Below are positions 1 to 7,412 of a stretch of 36,333 nt of DNA, in pieces (position 1 is the stretch's first letter; each line of letters opens with the position of its first letter). The notes under the pieces are model-generated. The model did no database searches. It had not been told where the DNA came from and saw nothing but the letters and a program-made list of their open reading frames with translations. The DNA lies in the NCBI RefSeq assembly GCF_008274655.1, contig NZ_VTRV01000008.1, forward strand, positions 1 through 36,333, written 5' to 3'. This stretch comes from Cognatilysobacter lacus (GTDB lineage: Bacteria; Pseudomonadota; Gammaproteobacteria; Xanthomonadales; Xanthomonadaceae). Made by a program: the position numbers and the translations under genes.

Positions 1-170
1 AGCGGGTCGGCAAGGCCGGGGCCGAGCACGACCACCGCGCCCGCTGCCGAGTCCGCCGGCGCAATGCTGTCCGCCGCGCGACGCACCTCGATACCGGCCG
101 CGCACAGCACATCGGCGACGCATCGGTCGGCGTCGGTCTGGCCTTCGAGGAAGAGGACGTGCTCGTCCAT
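1..170 (-). CDS. Unknown protein, N-terminal fragment (cut by window edge)
   Basis: The ATG at 170 lies two bases after the stop of the acyl-CoA-dehydrogenase-like gene, so the two are probably cotranscribed. About 56 residues are visible, starting MDEHVLFLEGQTDADR. The pattern is a hydrophobic strand (VLFL), a helix, a second strand (GIEVRRA) and a third strand (AVVVLGPG). This could be the start of a receiver-like or Rossmann-like alpha/beta fold, but no acidic phospho-acceptor site is visible in the fragment. I do not recognise the family. The coding frame is supported by the tight spacing and the GC-rich third positions. Confidence 0.55.
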   Translation of the reverse strand, partial: MDEHVLFLEGQTDADRCVADVLCAAGIEVRRAADSIAPADSAAGAVVVLGPGLADP

Positions 171-172
171 GG

Positions 173-1330
173 TTAGAGGAGCGGCAGGCCCAGCGCGCTG
201 CGGCCGGCCCACAACGTGAGCAGGTCGGTGGTGGGCGACATGACATGCCCGGCGCGCGCGTCGCGCAGCAGGCGCGACAGCGTGCTGTTCTCGCGATAGG
301 CGATGCCGCCGCCGAGCGTCATCGCCTCGTTGACCACGTTGACGGCGGTGGTCGCCGCGTCGGCCTTCGACGCGAGGATGGCGGTCAGCGCCACCGGGCT
401 GCCGAGGTCGCCGAGGCGCGCGGCATGGAACAGCAGCAGCCGGCTCTTCTCCACCTGCATCCACAGCTGGCCGACGCGGTGCTGCAGCAGGTCGACGTCG
501 GCCAGTGCCTGGCCGGTGTGCGCGTGGCGGCGGTCGCGCAGGTGCTGCAGCGTGATGTCGAGCGCGGCCTGCGCGACGCCCACATAGGTGCCGGCCATCG
601 CGGTGAGGAAGAACGGGGCGACGACTTCGAAAACGTACCAGACCTGGTCGCCTTCCGCGCCGAGCAGGCGGTCGCCGTCGACGCGCACGCCGTCCAGCGT
701 CAGCGGGCGCGACGAATTGCCGCGCATGCCGAAGCCCGCCCACGGCGCGCCCCACGACACGCCCTCGCTGTCGGCGTCGACGACGACGCAGCTGAACTCG
801 CCGCCGCCAGCGTCCTCTGCCGTGGTCGAGACCACGTAGGAGTCGACGTGGCCGCCGTTGGTGACGAACTGCTTGCCACCGTCCACTACATAGCCGTCGC
901 CGTCGGGACGCATGCGCGTCTGTGGCAGGAAGAAGTGCGCGCCCGTGCCGGTCTCGGAGAGAGCCAGCGTCGTCAGGTGTTCGCCGCGTGCGATCGGCCG
1001 CAGGTAGGCGTCCTGTTGCGCGGACGTGGCCTTGGCCGCGATCACCGCGGTGCCGACGCAATGCATGCCGAAGCACATCGCAGTGGAAGCGCACGCGCGC
1101 CCGAGCACTTCGGTCAGCGCCGCCATGCCGAGCAGGCCCTGCCCGTGGCCGCCCAGGTGCGCCGGCACGGTAAGGCCGGTCAGGCCGCCGGCGGCGAGTG
1201 CGCGCATCGAGGCTTCGGGCCATGCCGCGTCGCGATCGACCTGCTCGGATGCAGGGCCGGCGATCGTCGTGGCAACCGTTTCGGCCTGCTCGACGAGCCG
1301 GACGAGCGGACCGGACAGGTATTCGTTCAT
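173..1330 (-). CDS. Acyl-CoA dehydrogenase-like flavoprotein, catalytic Glu not conserved
   Basis: This 385-residue protein has the full acyl-CoA dehydrogenase architecture: an N-terminal helical domain, a middle beta domain with LALSETGTG (122-130) and KQFVTNGG (153-160), and a C-terminal FAD helical domain with GGGIAYRENS near 340-349. In the usual YEG(T/S) segment, where many family members carry the catalytic glutamate, this protein has MSPTT with Ser at 365. The alternative base position used by isovaleryl-CoA dehydrogenase also appears to be non-acidic (Phe). Similar 'PTTDLL' C-termini occur in family members associated with secondary metabolism. It may therefore bind an acyl or other thioester or flavin substrate without classical alpha,beta-dehydrogenation. 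It is followed two bases later by a gene cut by the window edge. Confidence 0.85.
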   Translation of the reverse strand: MNEYLSGPLVRLVEQAETVATTIAGPASEQVDRDAAWPEASMRALAAGGLTGLTVPAHLGGHGQGLLGMAALTEVLGRACASTAMCFGMHCVGTAVIAAKATSAQQDAYLRPIARGEHLTTLALSETGTGAHFFLPQTRMRPDGDGYVVDGGKQFVTNGGHVDSYVVSTTAEDAGGGEFSCVVVDADSEGVSWGAPWAGFGMRGNSSRPLTLDGVRVDGDRLLGAEGDQVWYVFEVVAPFFLTAMAGTYVGVAQAALDITLQHLRDRRHAHTGQALADVDLLQHRVGQLWMQVEKSRLLLFHAARLGDLGSPVALTAILASKADAATTAVNVVNEAMTLGGGIAYRENSTLSRLLRDARAGHVMSPTTDLLTLWAGRSALGLPLL

Positions 1331-1336
1331 CGCTGC

Positions 1337-1342
1337 ATTCTA
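1337..1342 (-). promoter_or_regulatory. Candidate -10 element giving a leaderless mRNA
   Basis: On the minus strand TAGAAT ends only 6 bases before the ATG at 1330, so a transcript would start at or next to the A of the start codon. There is no Shine-Dalgarno sequence before this ATG. No clear -35 hexamer is visible at 16-18 bases upstream. Confidence 0.35.
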
Positions 1343-1399
1343 GGCGGCCGGCGTGACCCTGCTTTCACCCGCGTGCACAGTCGCCGAACGCGGCAGCAT

Positions 1400-1444
1400 C
1401 ATGTACATGGCGCGAAGGCCGCGAGTATCGTCGGCACCGCGGCC
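1400..1444. promoter_or_regulatory. Palindrome and inverted repeat in a divergent intergenic region
   Basis: The 232-base gap between the divergent acyl-CoA-dehydrogenase-like and hydrolase genes holds a perfect 10-base palindrome CATGTACATG (1400-1409). It also holds a 7-base inverted repeat GGCCGCG/CGCGGCC (1417-1423 and 1438-1444). Either could be an operator for a regulator controlling both genes. The binding protein cannot be named. Confidence 0.25.
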
Positions 1445-1562
1445 GTCGACGCTGGTCGGATGGCGCGGCCGAACAGCGAGTCGTAGGGGGCACCATCGGC
1501 ACGTGTGTCCGTCGCCGGCCCGGTCATGCTTCCGTTCACCCAAGCCGACGTTCGAGCCTTCG

Positions 1563-2465
1563 ATGCCATCGCGACGCGCCATCCTGATTTCACTGGCGGT
1601 CGCCGCGGTCGCGCTGGTGCTGGGCGCCGTGCTGTTCGTCCTGTCCGGCCGCGCACCGGGCTTTACGTTGCTGCACCTGCCCGTGCGCACCCCTGTCGCG
1701 GTCGAGCATTACGGCCCGGCGCCGCTGCAGATCGGCGAGCTGCGCGTGCCCGACGGCAAGGGCCCATTCCCGCTGGCGATCGTGATCCATGGCGGTTGCT
1801 ACCTGGCGGGCTACGAAGACCTGCGCTTCACCGCGCCGCTGGCGAGTTCGCTCACGGCGCGCGGCATCGCGACCTGGAACATCGACTACCGCGCACTCGG
1901 CGATCCCGGCGGCGGTTGGCCGGGCACGTTCGCCGACCTCGCCAACGCGACTGCCTATGTGCGGAAGTTTGCCGGCCGCTATCGGCTCGATCTCGACCGG
2001 GTCGCGATCGTCGGCCACTCCGCGGGCGCGCATGCCGCGCTGTGGCTGGCGTCGCGTTCGCGTGGGGCGCGTGCGCCGTTCGCCGACATTCCGACGTTGC
2101 CGGTGCGTTACGCGGTGGCGATCGACGGCCCGCCGGATCTGGCGAAGATGATCGGTACCGACGAGCGCATCTGCGAGCGCCCCGTCGTGGTTCCGCTGAT
2201 GGGCGGCACGCCCGCCAGCCACCCGGAGCGCTACCTCGAGATCACGCCCGCACGACACCTGCCGCTCGGCGTCGCACAACTGCTCGTGCCGACGCAGGTG
2301 CTCCGGCTCGACACCGCGATCGCCTATCGCGACGCGGCCGGCGCTTCAGGCGACCGTGCCGAAGTGCTGCCGCTGCGCATGGGCCATTTCGACATGCTCG
2401 ACCCGCGCGGCGCCGGCTGGAAGTCGATCGAGGACCGGATCGCGGCCGCGCTCGCGGTTCCGTGA
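1563..2465 (+). CDS. Alpha/beta hydrolase (esterase-like), membrane-anchored or exported
   Basis: This 300-residue serine hydrolase of the esterase/lipase fold begins with a hydrophobic segment at residues 6-28 that acts as a signal anchor or signal peptide. HGG at 76-78 is the oxyanion-hole motif. GHSAG at 151-155 holds the nucleophile Ser153, and GHFDML places the likely catalytic His at 275. The acid residue was not assigned with certainty. I chose the ATG at 1563 because it begins the hydrophobic segment; the upstream in-frame stretch looks non-coding. The natural substrate is unknown. The gene ends four bases before the convergent aminopeptidase stop. Confidence 0.8.
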   Translation: MPSRRAILISLAVAAVALVLGAVLFVLSGRAPGFTLLHLPVRTPVAVEHYGPAPLQIGELRVPDGKGPFPLAIVIHGGCYLAGYEDLRFTAPLASSLTARGIATWNIDYRALGDPGGGWPGTFADLANATAYVRKFAGRYRLDLDRVAIVGHSAGAHAALWLASRSRGARAPFADIPTLPVRYAVAIDGPPDLAKMIGTDERICERPVVVPLMGGTPASHPERYLEITPARHLPLGVAQLLVPTQVLRLDTAIAYRDAAGASGDRAEVLPLRMGHFDMLDPRGAGWKSIEDRIAAALAVP

Positions 2466-2469
2466 TGCG

Positions 2470-3852
2470 TCAGCGCGCGCCCGCGGCGAACGCCTTCAGC
2501 ATCGCGAACACCGCACGCAGCCCCTGCGCCTCGCCGCCGACCGGACGGCCCGGCCGATCCGCGTCGTTCCACGCATACGTGTCCATGTGCAGCCAGGGCT
2601 GGCCCGCAGGCACGAAGCGCTCGAGGTAGAGCGCGGCGGTGATGCTGCCCGCCATGCGCGACGGCCCGCTGTTGGCGAAGTCGGCGACGTTGCTGGTCAG
2701 GTAACGCCAGTACGGGCGCCACAACGGCATGCGCCAGAGCGGATCGCGCACCTCGAGGCCGGCGTGCAGCAAGGCCGCCGCACGCGCTTCGTCGTTGGCA
2801 TACAACGCCGGCAGGTCGGGACCGAGCGCAACGCGCGCCGCGCCGGTGAGGGTCGCGAAGTCGATCAGCAGTGCCGGCACGTCCTCGGCGGCATGCGTGA
2901 GCGCGTCGGCAAGGATGATGCGGCCCTCGGCGTCGGTGTTGTCGACCTCGACATGCACACCGGCGCGCGTAGCGATGACTTCGCCCGGGCGCAGCGCGTC
3001 GGGACCGACCGCGTTCTCCACCGCCGGCACCAGCAGCGTGATCCGCAGCGGCAGGCGTTGCGCCATCAGCAGCTCGGCAAGCGCGATGGCATGGGCGGCG
3101 CCGCCCATGTCCTTCTTCATGTTGCGCATGCCGTCGCCGGTCTTGATGTTCAGGCCGCCGGTGTCGAAGCAGACGCCCTTGCCGACGATCGCGATATGCG
3201 GATTCGCCGCGTCGCCCCAGTCGAGCCGAATCAGCCGCGGCGCGCGATGCGATGCGCGGCCGACGGCATGGATCGCGGGGAAGTTGTGCTCGAGCAGGTC
3301 CTCGCCACTGACCACGCGGATGCGCGCGCCGTGCGCCTCGCCGATCTCGCACGCGGCGCGCTCGAGTTCGTCCGGGCCCATGTGCTGGGTCGGCGTGTTG
3401 ACCAGGTCACGCACGCGAACGCAGGCGGCGAGCACGTCGCGCACCTCGCTCGTCAATGCTTTGGCTTGCAGGCGTGCCGGTTCGCGTTGCGGCGTGCGGT
3501 AGCGATTGAAACGATAACTGCCCAGCCCCCAGCCAAGCAGCAGCGCGGTGTGTTCGGCGTCGGGCATGTCGTGCGCCAGCGCCCAGTCCTGCGCCGGCAA
3601 CACGTGCGGCGCGTGCGCGTAGGAAAACGGATCGAGCGCATCGCCGATCGCGAGCAGCGCGGCGGCCGGTCGCCCGCCGTCGCCGGGCAGCACGATCGCC
3701 GTGCCGGGCGACGCGTCGAACGCATTGGCCACCAGCCACGCCTGCGCCGACGCGTCGAGGTCATCGCGCCATTGCGGCGTTCGCGCGCGATCGATCACGT
3801 GCAGCGGCAGCGCTGCGGCGGCAGTGTCGACGAAACCGGAAGGCAGGTTCAT
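2470..3852 (-). CDS. Leucyl aminopeptidase family protein (M17)
   Basis: This 460-residue cytosolic metallopeptidase would release N-terminal amino acids from peptides. The C-terminal catalytic domain has the M17 hallmarks: GKGVCFDTGGLNIK (224-237), holding a metal-binding Lys and Asp, and NTDAEGRIILADAL (305-318), the family signature with the Asp-Glu metal ligands. The N-terminal domain is shorter and less conserved than in E. coli PepA, placing it in the 'leucyl aminopeptidase family' branch rather than PepA itself. The start overlaps the stop of the HAD phosphatase gene as ATGA, so translation is probably coupled. It ends convergently, four bases from the alpha/beta hydrolase. Confidence 0.88.
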   Translation of the reverse strand: MNLPSGFVDTAAAALPLHVIDRARTPQWRDDLDASAQAWLVANAFDASPGTAIVLPGDGGRPAAALLAIGDALDPFSYAHAPHVLPAQDWALAHDMPDAEHTALLLGWGLGSYRFNRYRTPQREPARLQAKALTSEVRDVLAACVRVRDLVNTPTQHMGPDELERAACEIGEAHGARIRVVSGEDLLEHNFPAIHAVGRASHRAPRLIRLDWGDAANPHIAIVGKGVCFDTGGLNIKTGDGMRNMKKDMGGAAHAIALAELLMAQRLPLRITLLVPAVENAVGPDALRPGEVIATRAGVHVEVDNTDAEGRIILADALTHAAEDVPALLIDFATLTGAARVALGPDLPALYANDEARAAALLHAGLEVRDPLWRMPLWRPYWRYLTSNVADFANSGPSRMAGSITAALYLERFVPAGQPWLHMDTYAWNDADRPGRPVGGEAQGLRAVFAMLKAFAAGAR

Positions 3853-4565
3853 GCGGCGTGGGTATCCGTTGCGAGGTGCGTGTCCACCCAGTCGGCGAGC
3901 GCGGCAAGGTCGGGGAAGTGCAGGTCGGGGCGAACGTCGCCGCGCGGCCAGCGTTCGCCGCGGCGATCGATCCAGCAGGTGCGAAGGCCCGCGCGCGCCG
4001 CCCCGACGACATCGGCGTCGACATCGTCACCGACGTGCAGCACGTCGCCGGGGGCGACGCCCAGGCGTGCGCAGGCTTCGTGGTAGATGCTCGCGACCGG
4101 CTTGGCCGCGCCGTGTTCACGCGCACCCAGCTGGAAGCGGAACAGCGGCATCAGGCCGATGCGAACCAGACAGGCGTTTCCATTGCTGATGGACGCGAGC
4201 GGCACCCGGGCCGCGAGGCGCTCCAGCGCGTCCACGGTGTCGGGGTAGTGCTCGACCTCGCAGCGCGCGGCGAAGTAGGCCTCGAACGCGGAGTGCACGT
4301 GCGCGGGGTCCTCGCCGGACTCGGCGAACATGCGCTCGAGCATCCATTGGCGCTGCGCGGTCATGTCATGCGCCATGTCGGGGCGTTCGGCGTCGACCTG
4401 CAACCGCAGCGCCTGCCGCCGCTCGAGCGGCCACCGGTCGGCGATGCGGGGCGTGTTGGCCGCGAGCCAGCCGTCCAGCGCCGCCTCCGCGCGGTCGATC
4501 GCCGGCATGATCGGCCACAGCGTGTCGTCGAGGTCCAGGGTGATGGCGCGGATACGCGGGAGCAT
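3849..4565 (-). CDS. HAD-superfamily hydrolase (subfamily IA phosphatase)
   Basis: This 238-residue haloacid-dehalogenase-like phosphatase has all four motifs. DLDDTLWP at 11-18 supplies the nucleophile Asp11 and acid/base Asp13. Ser127 lies in SISNGN, Lys155 in KPVASIYH, and the magnesium-binding acids in HVGDDVDADVVGA around 177-189. The helical cap between motifs I and II is typical of subfamily IA enzymes such as nucleotide or sugar-phosphate phosphatases. The substrate is not predictable from sequence. The gene starts 24 bases after phoQ and overlaps the downstream aminopeptidase by ATGA, suggesting a phoP-phoQ-HAD-aminopeptidase transcription unit. Confidence 0.88.
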   Translation of the reverse strand: MLPRIRAITLDLDDTLWPIMPAIDRAEAALDGWLAANTPRIADRWPLERRQALRLQVDAERPDMAHDMTAQRQWMLERMFAESGEDPAHVHSAFEAYFAARCEVEHYPDTVDALERLAARVPLASISNGNACLVRIGLMPLFRFQLGAREHGAAKPVASIYHEACARLGVAPGDVLHVGDDVDADVVGAARAGLRTCWIDRRGERWPRGDVRPDLHFPDLAALADWVDTHLATDTHAA

Positions 4566-4589
4566 CGGTTGATTCTACCGCCGCACGCG

Positions 4590-5993
4590 TCAGGGCCCGG
4601 GCGACATGCGCGCTTCGAAGCGCGCACCGCCGAGCTCGCTGGACGTGCTGACTTCGAGCTCGCCGCGATACGCCCGTACCAGGTCCTGCACGATCGCCAA
4701 GCCAATCCCATGCCCCTGCACGCGTTCGTCGCCACGCACACCCCGCTGCAGGATCAGCGCGACCTTTTCAGGCGGGATGCCCGGGCCGTCGTCGTCGACC
4801 GCGATCAGCAGGCCCGGACGCCGGCCGCCGTCGCAGGCGATCGGCTCGATGGTGAGCAGCACGCGCGACTTCGCCCACTTGAACGCGTTCTCGAGCAGGT
4901 TGCCGAGCAGTTCCTGCAGATCGCCGGCTTCGCCGTAGAACTGGATTCCCTCCTCCAGCTCGAACTCGCAGAGCACGCCCTTCGATGCGTAGACCTTCTC
5001 GAGGCTGGTGACGATCTGCTCGGCATGGGGCGCGATCGGTATCGGCTGCGCGAACAGCGCATGGCCGCGGCTCGCGGCGCGCGCCAACTGGTACGAAACG
5101 ATGTCGTTCATGCGCTGCACCTGCGTCCGCACCTCGCTGCGCAGCGACGAATCGTCCGACGCCTCGTCATCCAGCTTCGACCGCATGACGGCGAGCGGCG
5201 TCTTCAGCGAATGGGCGAGGTCCGCCAGCGTGTTGCGCTGGCGATCGAGGTTTTCGCGCTCGCCCTGGATGAAGGCATTGATGGAGTCGGTGAGCGGCTC
5301 GAGTTCACGCGGGTGCCGCTCGCTCATGCGCTGCGCCTCGCCGCGCTGCACGCGCTTGAGTTCGTCGATCACCTGCCGCATCGGCAGCAGGCTCCAGCGA
5401 AGGATCACGCCCTGCAACAGCAACAGCACGAGCCCGGCGCCGCCGAGGTAGCGCCACAGCGCCGCGCGGAACACCGTCACCTGCTCGCGCAGCGCGTCGG
5501 TGTCCTCGTAGATGTAGATCGTGTAGGGGAATTCGGCCGCCTTGTTGGTGTCGTCGCTCGACCAGATCAGGCCGAGGCCGTAGCGGTAGACCTCGCCGAA
5601 GCGCCCGTCGATCTCGCGCATTTCCAGCGGCCCCTCGAAACGGGTGCGTCGCGCGGGCAGCAGCGGCGCGGGCGGAAGCCCGGGCCCCTGCGCGGAGTCT
5701 GAATCCCAGTGGCCATTCGGGAACACCACTTCCGCGTACAGGCCGCTGCCGGGTCGCGCAAAACGCGAGTCCGGCATGCTTTCCGGCGCGACGAATGCAC
5801 CGTCGCGCGCGAATTCGCCCGAACTCGCGAGCGAAAGCGCGTAGCTCTGCAGGCGATCTGCGAGCTGGTCGCGTGCGGTCTTCAGGAAGGCGCGGTCCAG
5901 CGCGTAGCCGGCAAGCGCGAGGAAGGCGAGGAGGAACAGGCTCGCGACCAGCAACTGACGTGTCTGCAGCGAGCGTGGCTGTCCGATCCTCAT
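4590..5993 (-). CDS. phoQ: PhoQ-like sensor histidine kinase
   Basis: This 467-residue inner-membrane kinase would phosphorylate the PhoP-like regulator encoded just upstream. Transmembrane helices lie near 13-33 and 183-203 and enclose a periplasmic sensor of about 150 residues. A HAMP-like linker follows. The phospho-accepting His261 lies in ADLAHSLKTPLAVM, a sequence very close to that of E. coli PhoQ. The ATP lid is shown by NLLENAFKWA (365-374), DDGPGIP (401-407) and GHGIGLA (427-433). The ATG at 5993 is preferred over upstream in-frame codons because it directly precedes the first membrane helix. PhoQ in enterobacteria senses low Mg2+, acid and cationic peptides; the stimulus here is inferred. 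Confidence 0.88.
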   Translation of the reverse strand: MRIGQPRSLQTRQLLVASLFLLAFLALAGYALDRAFLKTARDQLADRLQSYALSLASSGEFARDGAFVAPESMPDSRFARPGSGLYAEVVFPNGHWDSDSAQGPGLPPAPLLPARRTRFEGPLEMREIDGRFGEVYRYGLGLIWSSDDTNKAAEFPYTIYIYEDTDALREQVTVFRAALWRYLGGAGLVLLLLQGVILRWSLLPMRQVIDELKRVQRGEAQRMSERHPRELEPLTDSINAFIQGERENLDRQRNTLADLAHSLKTPLAVMRSKLDDEASDDSSLRSEVRTQVQRMNDIVSYQLARAASRGHALFAQPIPIAPHAEQIVTSLEKVYASKGVLCEFELEEGIQFYGEAGDLQELLGNLLENAFKWAKSRVLLTIEPIACDGGRRPGLLIAVDDDGPGIPPEKVALILQRGVRGDERVQGHGIGLAIVQDLVRAYRGELEVSTSSELGGARFEARMSPGP

Positions 5994-6126
5994 CGGCCGA
6001 TCATGCGCGAAGGCTGCGCGCCCAACCACGTCCGGGCGTATGGCGTACAGCCGTAGTTCCGCGCCGCGAAGGTGGCGTTCAGTTGGCGCGACACGCACGG
6101 CAGGGCATCAACCGATGCGTGCGTGC

Positions 6127-6159
6127 GCAAAATTCGGATCGCGGCAAGCATCGACGCGA
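6127..6159 (-). terminator. Candidate intrinsic terminator or attenuator between phoP and phoQ
   Basis: On the minus strand a perfect 7-base stem GATCGCG/CGCGATC (6159-6153 and 6141-6135) with an 11-base loop is followed by CG and then AATTTT. It begins 12 bases after the phoP stop. The T tract is short, so partial readthrough is likely. Confidence 0.4.
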
Positions 6160-6171
6160 TCGGTCGGCTGC

Positions 6172-6855
6172 TTATTCGCCGCTGCGCGGAATCGCGAAGC
6201 GATAGCCGCGGCCGCGCACGGTCTCGATCGGTCGCAGCGAGCTGTCCGGATCGAGCTTCTTGCGCAGCCGGCCGATGAAGACTTCGAGCACGTTGGAGTC
6301 GCGATCGAAATCCTGCTGGTAGATGTGTTCGGTGAGGTCGGCCTTCGAGACCAGCTCCCCGGCATGCATCATCAGGTACTCGAGCACCTTGTACTCGTAA
6401 CTGGTCAGGTCGACGTTGCTGCCGTTGACGTTCACCGTCTGCGCGGCGAGGTCGAGCACCACCGGGCCACATTCGAGCTGGGGCTTGCTCCAGCCCGCGG
6501 CGCGGCGCACCAGCGCGTTGATCCGCGCCAGCAACTCCTCGACATGGAAGGGTTTGACCAGGTAATCGTCGGCGCCCTGCTTCAGGCCCTCGACCTTGTC
6601 CTGCCAGCTCGAGCGCGCGGTCAGGATCAGCACCGGGAATTTCTTGCCTTCCTCGCGCAGCGCGCGGATCAGCTCCATGCCCGACATCTTCGGCAGGCCG
6701 AGGTCGATGATGCCGACGTCGAACGGCACCTCGCGTCCCATGTAGAGGCCCTCTTCGCCGTCCTGGGCCGCGTCGACCGCAAACCCCTCGCGACGCAGGC
6801 GGGCGGCGAGGGTCTCGCGCAGTGGCGCTTCGTCTTCGACCAGCAGAATTCGCAT
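6172..6855 (-). CDS. phoP: PhoP-like OmpR-family response regulator
   Basis: This 227-residue two-component regulator is the partner of the adjacent PhoQ-like kinase. The N-terminal receiver domain has the acidic pocket VEDE (6-9), the phospho-acceptor Asp51 in IIDLGLP and Lys in DDYLVKPF. The C-terminal winged-helix DNA-binding domain contains LTSYEYKVLEYLM, VFIGRLRKKL and ETVRGRGYRF. The ATG at 6855 is chosen because GGAG lies at the right distance upstream and the receiver begins directly with MRILLVEDE. It is followed by an unusually long 178-base gap before phoQ that contains a terminator-like hairpin. Confidence 0.92.
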   Translation of the reverse strand: MRILLVEDEAPLRETLAARLRREGFAVDAAQDGEEGLYMGREVPFDVGIIDLGLPKMSGMELIRALREEGKKFPVLILTARSSWQDKVEGLKQGADDYLVKPFHVEELLARINALVRRAAGWSKPQLECGPVVLDLAAQTVNVNGSNVDLTSYEYKVLEYLMMHAGELVSKADLTEHIYQQDFDRDSNVLEVFIGRLRKKLDPDSSLRPIETVRGRGYRFAIPRSGE

Positions 6856-6977
6856 TTCCCAAGCTCCTAGGCAGCCAGAAGCACGGTGCGGCGTGGGGCC
6901 GCCCGGCTGTTCAGGTAGCTTAGCCATTGCCGCCGTCGTCGCGGCGTGTACGGCGACCGCCGGCCGCCGGCCGGGGC

Positions 6978-7301
6978 TCAGTCGTCGTCGCCGCGGGGCG
7001 GGCGACGCTGCGGGTCTTCCGTGATCACGCGCACCCGGCCGGTCTGGTCGAGGACCTTGATGCGGTTCACGTCGCGGCCATCGAACGGGACCCGCTCGGC
7101 GCTGAGGATCTGGCCGCCGGTCGCCCGCTCGACGCGACGCACCGATTCGGCCAACGAACGTTCCTGCGCACTGCTCTCGTGGGCCATCACCTGCACCGTG
7201 ACCGGTCGCGCCGACGCACCATGCCGGTCGTCCGGCGGGTCCGCGAGCGCGGCACCGGCGACGAGCAACGTAAGGGCGAGGAACAGGCGACGGCTGGGCA
7301 T
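6978..7301 (-). CDS. Exported PepSY-domain-like small protein
   Basis: This 107-residue protein begins with a clear signal peptide (MPSRRLFLALTLLVAGAALA). The mature part has a single PepSY-like unit, with a helix (SLAESVRRVERATGGQIL), a strand (RVPFDGRDVNRIKVLDQTG) and a strand (VRVITED), and ends in an Arg/Asp-rich tail. Single PepSY proteins act in the periplasm and are often encoded next to two-component systems, where they may modulate the sensor kinase or peptidases. It lies 122 bases upstream of phoP on the same strand and is probably part of the same regulon. The ATG at 7301 starts the signal peptide; the 10 extra upstream in-frame residues are charged and unlikely. Confidence 0.75.
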   Translation of the reverse strand: MPSRRLFLALTLLVAGAALADPPDDRHGASARPVTVQVMAHESSAQERSLAESVRRVERATGGQILSAERVPFDGRDVNRIKVLDQTGRVRVITEDPQRRPPRGDDD

Positions 7302-7350
7302 GGCGTGACTCACTCGACGGCGTCGGGGCACCGTGATGCGAACTGATTCT

Positions 7351-7379
7351 TGAAGCCAGGCAGTGAATCCGCTCTGAAC
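7351..7379 (-). promoter_or_regulatory. Candidate PhoP-type direct-repeat operator
   Basis: Upstream of the PepSY-protein gene the plus strand shows TGAA at 7351, 7364 and 7375. The last two (TGAAT and TGAAC) have an exact 11-base period; read on the minus strand they are GTTCA and ATTCA. OmpR-family regulators such as PhoP bind direct repeats with an 11-base period (GTTTA-N5-GTTTA in enterobacteria). The sites lie 50-78 bases before the start codon. This is inference from spacing only. Confidence 0.3.
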
Positions 7380-7412
7380 TTTTGCTTCACACGCCTGCTG
7401 CCGTTCAGACCG

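Noticed and set aside
245-1486. 413-codon plus-strand frame over the acyl-CoA-dehydrogenase-like gene
   Set aside because: Antisense artefact; the minus strand encodes a full family protein.
6960-6974. CCGGCC-GCC-GGCCGG inverted repeat after the PepSY gene
   Set aside because: Short stem, 3-base loop and no T tract; likely a chance GC-rich repeat and not called a terminator.
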